A stretch of 32,941 nucleotides of DNA from Lentzea atacamensis (GTDB taxonomy: Bacteria; Actinomycetota; Actinomycetes; Mycobacteriales; Pseudonocardiaceae): NCBI RefSeq assembly GCF_003269295.1, contig NZ_QLTT01000020.1:1-32941 (forward strand), written 5' to 3'. Made by a program: the position numbers and the translations under genes. Under the pieces are notes generated by a model. It worked only from the letters and a program-made list of their open reading frames with translations, did no database searches and was not told the DNA's origin. Of this stretch, positions 27,562 through 32,941 are shown one piece after another (the first letter of the stretch is position 1; each line of letters begins with the position of its first letter).

Positions 27562-27570
27562 TTGCTTTTA
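27527..27570. terminator. Two mutually exclusive hairpins, attenuator-like
   Basis: AATTACCCCACG (27527-27538) pairs perfectly with CGTGGGGTAATT (27552-27563). The overlapping AAGCAATTA (27540-27548) pairs perfectly with TAATTGCTT (27559-27567), loop 10 nt, followed by TTTAT. Both use the segment 27559-27563, so only one can form at a time. On the plus strand the second looks like a Rho-independent terminator. On the minus strand the structure lies at the end of the recombinase gene. Confidence 0.6.
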
Positions 27571-29015
27571 TGTGGGCATACGCGGAATAACTGTTCCCCA
27601 CTCCAGCGCTAATGCCGGCTGCGTCGCCGGTAGGGCTCGCGCGGACTTTCGGCCGCTCGGCCGTAGCCCTAATCTCAGGTTAGTGCCTACGCAGGTGATT
27701 TCTAGTTGTAAATCGTGGAGTTGTGCTGTCAGATCGGACTCCGGATTGTGCCCGCGCTCAGTGATCAGTCTTGGGAGCGTCCTAAGCACGACGTCCTCGC
27801 GGACGTAGGTGTTGGACGGCGCATCCGGAGGCCGGGCCGAAGCGCTGTTGAAGCCGTGGCGGCACCGGTAGGCAGGTCGGCCGTGCACCCAGTGGGCATC
27901 CATCCTCCTGCCACACACCCCACACACGACCAGACCAGCCAACGCATATCTGCGTTTCCCACCGTCTTTGGTCTGTCTCGGTGCCCTGATCCGGTGAACC
28001 GCCACGAAGGTCTCATCATCGACCAGAGGCTCGTGCGAGAGCTTCTCCGACACTTCCCAGGCCGTGACCGAGTTCCGCACCACCCGGCCCGCGGCACGAC
28101 CACCCAGCCGGCCTGCAGGCCCCCTCCCCCGCGTGCCATGCCGATTCCACACCTGCCTGCCCGTGTAACGCGGGTTCTCGAGAATCGCCGCAACCGCCGA
28201 CACCATCCACCTCCCACCCTGCCGATGCGCGTTACGGCTCGGATCCGCACTCGACGGACACGGCACACCACGGTCGTTCAGCTCACGCGCGATCGACGCT
28301 AGCGCACGACCACCCACACGTTCGCGGAACATCCACCGCACCCACGGCGCAGTGATCGGATCAGGCGCCAGCACCTGCAACCGCCTCCCCCACCCACTGT
28401 GCCGAGCATTCGGATGTGGACCACCGTCGACCAGCGGTAACCGTAGGGCGGACGGCCTCCGAGGAACCGGCCCTGCTGACTGTTTTGCACCCGCATCGCG
28501 GCGAGCACGCGCTGCCGGGCGCGGGCCACCTCCCGCTGAGCCGGCGCACCGAGCAAGACCATCAACGCCTGGTGAACCGGGCTGTCCAGTTCGACCGGGC
28601 CACCGGCTTCGGGTAACCACACCGCGACACCCAGCTCGTTCAACCGCGAGACCACCTCACGGAACTGGTCGCCGTGAAACGCCCGCTCGTACTCGCCAAT
28701 GACAACCGCATCGAACACACGGTCCGACCTGGACGCTGCGGCGAGCAACTCAGACGCTTCGGGACGGTCCCACCACGACCAGCGACGTGACCGCCCCACG
28801 TCGAAGAACTCCACGACCACCGAGCCGACACCGTCGATCAACTCGTCGGAGACCGCCCGCTGCCACGCCCGAGAAGTCTGCGGATCCTGGAACTCACTCG
28901 TCGACATCCGGCCATAGAACGCGAACCGAACGCCCGCCTCGGGCACCGGCGTTGGCACTGGTCGGTGGTTTGCCACCGCAGCCAGCAGTTCCACGTTCGT
29001 CAGTGCGCTCATCAT
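27568..29015 (-). pseudogene. Large serine recombinase (site-specific integrase), one-base frameshift
   Basis: The 5' part from ATG 29015 has GAGGGAG just upstream and reads VRFAFYGRMSTSEFQDPQTS, with the catalytic Ser at residue 38, then VIGEYERAFHGDQF and FLGGRPPYGYR. There the frame is lost. The continuation (LVDGGPHPNARHSGWGRRLQ, then SIARELNDRGVPCPS, NPRYTGRQVWNR and a zinc ribbon CGVCGRRM...YRCRHG) is in a second frame. One missing C at about 28431-28435 explains the break. Upstream in-frame codons to 29168 are open but lack family sequence. The protein would cut and rejoin DNA at att sites to integrate or excise an element. As written it is inactive unless the ribosome slips or the base is a sequencing error. 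Confidence 0.85.
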
Positions 29016-29134
29016 CTGCTCCCTCAGGTCAGAGCCGAGACCGCAATGCCGAAGTCGCGTGACGACACACGGCTCACGTCCACCCGAACAGCGCAGTCCG
29101 CCACTTCCCAGCAGCCGATCCGCCGCCGGGTTGA

Positions 29135-29393
29135 TCGAGGCATCTCGGCATCGGGGCGCTCTGCGCACAGCCCGCGCGATTCCAGAGCGACTACTGGCAC
29201 CACACGGTCGAGGCGACCCGCCCCGATCTCGTCGTCCCGATCCACTGGCACGACTTCGGACGGTCGCTCCACAAGAAGGCTGCGCCCGATGCCGCGGGTG
29301 CTTCTAGCAGCCGTTCGAAACGATCATCCCGTTCGGCTGAGCGGCGGTGGTTTCGGCCCTGGCCGTTCGTTTGCTCGGTGTTTCGGCGGGTAG
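29135..29393 (+). pseudogene. C-terminal remnant of an MBL-fold metallo-hydrolase
   Basis: The frame reads HLGIGALCAQPARFQSDYW, then HHTVEATRPDLVVPIHWHDF, the typical last metal-binding segment (PIHW-D-F) of lactamase-like hydrolases. After LHKK, near 29275, a second frame continues LRPMPRVLLAAVRNDHPVRL to a TAG at 29391-29393, which fits the family's LRPMPR tail. The N-terminal HxHxDH half is absent; in its place stands the start of the serine recombinase gene, 120 bp away. The gene was probably cut by insertion of the recombinase-bearing element and then decayed. Confidence 0.65.
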
Positions 29394-29402
29394 CCAAGCC
29401 GC

Positions 29403-29888
29403 GTGAGCACAGACGAACTCCCTCTGCCCGACTACGACCAGCTCGCTCTGGGAGACCTGAGGCACCGGATCCGCTCGCTCACCGAGGAGGATCTTCGTGC
29501 GGTCCTCGGTCACGAGCGCGAGCACGGCAACCGCCAACCGGTGCTGCAGCTGCTCGAGGCACGACTGGATGAGCTCACCGACGGCGCCACTCGACGGGCG
29601 TCGATCAGCGCGGCGCGCCCGGTGCCAGGCAAACGCCGACCGAGCCTTCCGCGTCTCCCGCGCACTCGCCCGACGACCACACGCCGCTGCGACACGGCGT
29701 CTACGGACAGACTCCGGCACGCGGACGCGACTGACGACTGCCGCTACCGACAACGTGCACTTGAGCCGATGGACTCAGCCATGCCTTCGACACCTTGCCC
29801 CGACCGCGGTTCGGTCGTCACCTACCTCAATCCGGATGCGCTGCATCCTGCCGCCGTCCTCAGTGGCGTGGTTCTCGGGCGCACGTGA
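29403..29888 (+). CDS. Small DUF8129-like protein, C-terminal frame doubtful
   Basis: Residues 1-60 (ELPLPDYDQLALGDLRHRIR, then LTEEDLRAVLGHEREHGNRQPV) match a small actinobacterial helical family of unknown function that I know as DUF8129. Beyond residue 62 the Arg/Thr-rich sequence is unlike the family. The -1 frame from about 29588 instead reads GARQTPTEPSASPAHSPDDH and LRHGVYGQTPARGRD to a TGA at 29732-29734, which looks like the native acidic tail. A one-base deletion near 29588 would explain this. Starts at GTG 29403 with a weak ribosome site. If the shift is real, the intact protein was about 110 residues. Confidence 0.55.
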   Translation: MSTDELPLPDYDQLALGDLRHRIRSLTEEDLRAVLGHEREHGNRQPVLQLLEARLDELTDGATRRASISAARPVPGKRRPSLPRLPRTRPTTTRRCDTASTDRLRHADATDDCRYRQRALEPMDSAMPSTPCPDRGSVVTYLNPDALHPAAVLSGVVLGRT

Positions 29889-30022
29889 CCGATCCGGAGA
29901 CCTCTCATCTGTGGGTGCCGGTGATGTTGCCCGACAGCACCGTTTTGGTGCTGGACACCGTGCACATCATGCAGGTCGAGCCACCGGCCCGCCCCCGTCG
30001 AGGGCCGGAGCCCGCTACCTGA
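29885..30022 (+). CDS. Hypothetical small protein, probably the 3' part of a frameshifted gene
   Basis: From GTG 29885 the frame reads TDPETSHLWVPVMLPDSTVL, then VLDTVHIMQVEPPARP. The preceding frame, ending at 29888, reads TYLNPDALHPAAVLSGVVLG. Joined by one extra base, the two would make a single compact beta-type protein. The function is unknown and no family is recognised. The 3' end overlaps the end of cydB on the other strand by 8 bp. Confidence 0.3.
   Translation: MTDPETSHLWVPVMLPDSTVLVLDTVHIMQVEPPARPRRGPEPAT
29984..30008 (-). terminator. GC-rich hairpin after cydB
   Basis: CCGGCCC (29984-29990) pairs perfectly with GGGCCGG (30002-30008) around an 11-nt loop, starting six bases past the cydB stop on the minus strand. 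This is the expected place for the terminator of the cydAB message. Confidence 0.5.
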
Positions 30023-31010
30023 CAGACCGTTGGAACAGGACGTAGAGGTAAGCCAGCGAGGGAACCAGGATCAGTGCGCCCGCGCCCAGCGCGACGAGCA
30101 GGGCGACGAGGGTGGTGTGGCCGGTCGCGGCCTGGTCGACGGTCAAGGAAGGCAACAACACGTACGGGTACTGCCCCACCGCCCAGCCGATCAGAATCGC
30201 GGTGACGGCGAGAGCCGAGGCGATCCTAGCGACGGTGTAGCGGCGCACCAGCAGCAGGGCGAGCGCACCGAGCCCGGTGATGATGGACAACACCACGACC
30301 GGCAGGCCGCGCCCGATCAGCCCGTCGAACAACAGCGGTGCGTCGGCGTGGAGCACCGCGATCCCCGCCAGACCGACCGCTCCCGTCACGGCCGCCGTCA
30401 CCAAGGCGCGCAAGCGGAATGCGTCGGCCAGGTCGTGCTCGCCGTCGCGGCGGGCGTCGCCGCACAGGAACACCGCCGCCAGGTAGGCACAGACCAGCAC
30501 GGCGAGTGTGCCGCCCAGCAGCGAGGTGGGATTGGCCCAGCTGGCCAGCACGTCACCCGCCGCGATGCCGGGCGGCACCCGGCCGGAGGCCACGCCTCCG
30601 ACGACGGCGCCGAGGAAGAACGGAGTCAGCAGCGAGGACAACGCGAACGCCGCGCCGAAGAACCGGCGCATCCCCGGCGTGCTGACGCTCTTGCGGTAGG
30701 CGAAGGCCGCACCGCGGGCGATCATGCCGAACCCGGCCAGCGTGAGCGGGATGTACAGGGTCGTGACCGCCGCGGCGAACGCGCCGGAGAACCCGGTCCA
30801 CAGCACCACCAGCACGAAGATCAGCCAGACGTGGTTGGCCTCCCAGACCGGGCCGATCGAGCGCTCGATCCGGTCGCGCACCCGGTGGCCGCGTTCGGTG
30901 CCGCCGGCCAGCAGGTCCCAGACCCCGCCGCCGAAGTCGGCACCGCCGAACAACGCGTAGGCGATCAGCCCAGCGAACGCCGCTCCCAGCACGGTTTCCG
31001 CGAGCGTCAC
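30015..31010 (-). CDS. cydB: Cytochrome bd quinol oxidase subunit II
   Basis: The protein has 331 residues. It starts at GTG 31010, overlapping the cydA stop by 4 bp (GTGA). The N-terminus FGGADFGGGVWDLLAGG and the segment RSIGPVWEANHVWLIFVLVVLW are the family's signature sequences. Several hydrophobic helices follow, ending VPSLAYLYVLFQRSVR. Subunit II partners CydA in the cytoplasmic membrane, where the complex oxidises quinol and reduces oxygen to water under low oxygen or when the main oxidase is blocked. The longer open frame to 31319 lies inside cydA and is not part of the gene. Confidence 0.95.
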   Translation of the reverse strand: MTLAETVLGAAFAGLIAYALFGGADFGGGVWDLLAGGTERGHRVRDRIERSIGPVWEANHVWLIFVLVVLWTGFSGAFAAAVTTLYIPLTLAGFGMIARGAAFAYRKSVSTPGMRRFFGAAFALSSLLTPFFLGAVVGGVASGRVPPGIAAGDVLASWANPTSLLGGTLAVLVCAYLAAVFLCGDARRDGEHDLADAFRLRALVTAAVTGAVGLAGIAVLHADAPLLFDGLIGRGLPVVVLSIITGLGALALLLVRRYTVARIASALAVTAILIGWAVGQYPYVLLPSLTVDQAATGHTTLVALLVALGAGALILVPSLAYLYVLFQRSVR

Positions 31011-32344
31011 GGCCGCTCCTGCGGGGCCGGTGTGTCCTCGTGCCGAGCCAGCCTGCGCAGGACCACCACCGTGAACGCGGTCAGCACGGTGTAGACCCCC
31101 ACCACCGCCACGAGGCCCCAGCCGAGACCTGGCGCCGGGCTCACGGCGTCGGCAGTGCGCAGGATGCCGTAGACGACCCAGGGCTGCCTGCCGACCTCGT
31201 TGGTGATCCACCCCGCTTCCATCGCGATGACCGCCGCGACGCCCGACGCCGCGACAGCCCGCAGGAACCACGCGGTGTCCGGCAGCCGCCGCCGTCGCCA
31301 CCACACCAGGCCGTACCAAGCGACGAGCACCAGCAGCGCGAGGCCGATGCCGACCATGGCGTTGTAGGCGAGGTGCACGACGTTGACCGGCGGTCGTTCG
31401 TCGGCCGGCACCTCCTCCAGGCCCGGCACCACGCCGTCCGGATCGTGGTGGATCAGCAACGACAGCGCGTACGGGATCTCCACGGCGTAGTGCAGTTCGT
31501 CGTCGCGGTAGACGCCGCCGATCGACAACCCGGCGCCGGAAGTCGTCTCGTACTGGCCTTCCATCGCCGCGAGCTTGGCGGGCTGGTTGTCGGCGACCAC
31601 GTTGGCGATCCAGTCACCCACACCGATCTGCACCGGTGTGGCGATCGCCGCGACGGTCAGCGGGATGAGCAACCCGGCCCGGTGGTACCGGTCGCGCCGG
31701 CCGCGCAACATCCCCACCGCGTACACCGAGGCGATCAGGAACCCGGTCACCATGAACGCCGCCAGCCACATGTGCACGAACTGCGCCCACGTCGACGGGC
31801 CGAACATCGCCGCCCACGGCCGCGCGTCCACGACGTCGCCCTGCTCGTCCAGCCGGAACCCGGTGGGGTTGTTCATCCAGGCGTTGGCGGACACCACGCA
31901 GAACGCACCCACGACGCCTGCGGCCACCATGGGCAGAGCGCTGAGCATGTGCGCTCGCGGCGACAACCGGTTCCAGCCGAACAGGTACACGCCGACGAAG
32001 ATCGCTTCCACGAAGAACGCGAACCCCTCCAGCACGAACGGGAAGCCGAACACCTCGCCGAAGCGGCCCATCAGCCCGGGCCAGAGGATCCCCATCTCGA
32101 ACGACAGCAGCGTGCCCGAGACCGCACCGGCCGCGAACAGCACGCCCATCGCCTTGGCCCACTTGTGCGCCAAGGCCGTCAGCGCTTCGTCACCGCGCCG
32201 GTGGCCGCGCCACTCGGTGAACACGACGATCGCCGGGAACGCGATGCCGAAGCAGGCGAACACGATGTGCCAGCCCAGCGACAGCGCCATCTGCATGCGC
32301 GCCGGGTACAGGTTTCCGCTCGCGTCGGCCAGGAACTCCAGCAC
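31007..32344 (-). CDS. cydA: Cytochrome bd quinol oxidase subunit I
   Basis: The protein has 445 residues. GTG 32344 is preceded by GAGGAGG and gives the standard actinobacterial start (LEFLADASGNLYPARMQMAL). Further open codons upstream to 32452 are not family sequence. The haem-ligand His of helix I is H26 in SLGWHIVFACFG, and the GRQPW motif lies in NEVGRQPWVVYG. The quinol-binding loop is the short type. With cydB it forms the bd oxidase. No cydC or cydD haem/thiol exporter gene lies beside cydB; they may be elsewhere. The divergent STAS gene is 137 bp away. Confidence 0.95.
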   Translation of the reverse strand: MLEFLADASGNLYPARMQMALSLGWHIVFACFGIAFPAIVVFTEWRGHRRGDEALTALAHKWAKAMGVLFAAGAVSGTLLSFEMGILWPGLMGRFGEVFGFPFVLEGFAFFVEAIFVGVYLFGWNRLSPRAHMLSALPMVAAGVVGAFCVVSANAWMNNPTGFRLDEQGDVVDARPWAAMFGPSTWAQFVHMWLAAFMVTGFLIASVYAVGMLRGRRDRYHRAGLLIPLTVAAIATPVQIGVGDWIANVVADNQPAKLAAMEGQYETTSGAGLSIGGVYRDDELHYAVEIPYALSLLIHHDPDGVVPGLEEVPADERPPVNVVHLAYNAMVGIGLALLVLVAWYGLVWWRRRRLPDTAWFLRAVAASGVAAVIAMEAGWITNEVGRQPWVVYGILRTADAVSPAPGLGWGLVAVVGVYTVLTAFTVVVLRRLARHEDTPAPQERP

Positions 32345-32481
32345 GCCCCTCCTCGGATCACCCTTTGACCCGTGCGGCATACCCGCCGTCGCAGTTCTCA
32401 ACCTCGCTGCGCCGAAGCCATATTCGAGCGAACACCGGGTACTCAGCGCCATCGCGTCTCGCGCGACAAGGGTGGTGCACC

Positions 32482-32787
32482 ATGTTGAGGATCCGTGTCA
32501 CCGGTACGTCTGCGGCGAAGACCGAGCTGGAGGTGACCGGGTTGCTGGACGTGACCGGTTCGGCCGCGCTGCTCGCGAAACTGGACCGGTTGATCGACGA
32601 GGGCCGGCACCACCTCGTCGTCGACGTCTCCGGCGTCACCTTTTGCGACTCCACCGGGATCAGCGCGCTGGTCCGCGGCCGCGCCAGGGCCGTCGAGATG
32701 ACCGGTTCCCTGCGACTGACCTCACCCAGTCCGGAAGTTCAAAAAGTCCTGGGCCTCACCGGCCTCACGCGCATGTTCGAGAACTGA
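32482..32787 (+). CDS. STAS-domain anti-anti-sigma factor
   Basis: The protein has 101 residues, a single STAS domain. ATG 32482 has AAGGGTGG upstream. The conserved phospho-acceptor lies in CDSTGISAL (Ser57). In the family the unphosphorylated protein binds an RsbW-like kinase and frees a stress sigma factor, and phosphorylation at this Ser ends the binding. The tail end of such a kinase gene lies convergently just downstream, a likely partner. The longer open frame from 32365 runs back into the divergent cydA leader and lacks domain sequence. Confidence 0.9.
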   Translation: MLRIRVTGTSAAKTELEVTGLLDVTGSAALLAKLDRLIDEGRHHLVVDVSGVTFCDSTGISALVRGRARAVEMTGSLRLTSPSPEVQKVLGLTGLTRMFEN

Positions 32788-32803
32788 GCCGCTGCGGCGT
32801 GGC

Positions 32804-32941
32804 CTAGTTCCCTCGGCCGGAGGTGACCAGGACCGCCCACACCGTCTTCCGGTGTTCGATCTCGTCCGCGACGCAGCCCCACGTCTTCGCGAGCTGTGCG
32901 ACCATCCGCAGACCTTTCCTCGTCCGGACGGGGTCTAGTCC
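32804..32941 (-). CDS. RsbW-like anti-sigma serine kinase, C-terminal part (runs off the window)
   Basis: The minus strand reads GLRMVAQLAKTWGCVADEIE and then KTVWAVLV before TAG at 32806-32804. This is the last helix and strand of the GHKL-type ATPase fold of anti-sigma kinases, whose usual pattern is G-x-G-L-x-x-V...W-G...K-x-V-W. The ATP-binding N-terminus is outside the window. It converges on the STAS gene with 16 bp between them, so both may act in one partner-switching circuit. Confidence 0.75.
   Translation of the reverse strand, partial: GLDPVRTRKGLRMVAQLAKTWGCVADEIEHRKTVWAVLVTSGRGN

Noticed and set aside
32345..32481. SigB-type promoter (GTTT...GGGTA) before the STAS gene
   Set aside because: GGGTAC is present near 32439 but no matching -35 element lies at the right distance.
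1..32941. CRISPR array or tRNA/rRNA genes
   Set aside because: I saw no regularly spaced direct repeats and no tRNA or rRNA signature sequences on either strand.

Overview
The window looks like high-GC actinomycete DNA. The evidence is strong GC bias at third codon positions, frequent GTG starts with 4-8 bp stop/start overlaps, an actinobacterial-type cytochrome bd pair, a STAS/anti-sigma pair and two TTA codons in one effector domain. A Pseudonocardiaceae-like host (Lentzea, Saccharothrix, Amycolatopsis relatives) is plausible but inferred only. The window reads as a defence or self/non-self conflict island (about 0.1-26 kb), a decayed mobile-element zone (26-29.4 kb) and ordinary chromosome (29.4 kb to the end).

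100-4433: a two-gene unit overlapping by 4 bp. A small two-helix membrane protein ends in a glycine/Asn/Gln-rich motif, and the N-terminus of the adjacent 1315-residue STAND NTPase carries a near copy. The motif resembles the RHIM-like bacterial amyloid signalling sequences (BASS3 type) that link NLR-like sensors to partner effectors. I infer that the NTPase senses a trigger with its C-terminal HEAT-like solenoid and nucleates the membrane protein into a toxic form.

4616-8077 (minus): a NACHT/STAND NTPase followed, in the same frame after one TAG, by a TPR-like solenoid; this is a sensor split from its switch. Divergently, 8353-11997 encodes a DUF4365 (PD-(D/E)XK-like) domain fused to about 1000 residues of helical repeats. 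At 12096-13295 is a decayed 1.2 kb insertion sequence with recognisable terminal inverted repeats.

13761-26093 (minus): the most striking unit, three genes with overlapping stops and starts: an alpha/beta hydrolase (406 aa), a caspase-like protease (696 aa) and a giant 3010-residue protein with a helical N-terminus, about 1800 residues of beta-rich modules and a helical C-terminus. I recognise no described system with this composition. The caspase domain has much lower GC than everything around it, as if the protease module was swapped in.

26.1-29.4 kb: a transposase remnant, a strong-looking promoter with a short transcript unit and two competing hairpins, a large serine recombinase broken by one base, and the tail of a broken MBL-fold hydrolase. 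29.4-32.9 kb: a DUF8129-like small protein, cydAB (minus), a STAS anti-anti-sigma factor and the end of an RsbW-like kinase.

Single-base indels break several genes in the mobile zones, whereas the defence genes of 3.6, 3.9 and 9 kb are open throughout. That suggests genuine decay of the mobile DNA and maintenance of the conflict genes.
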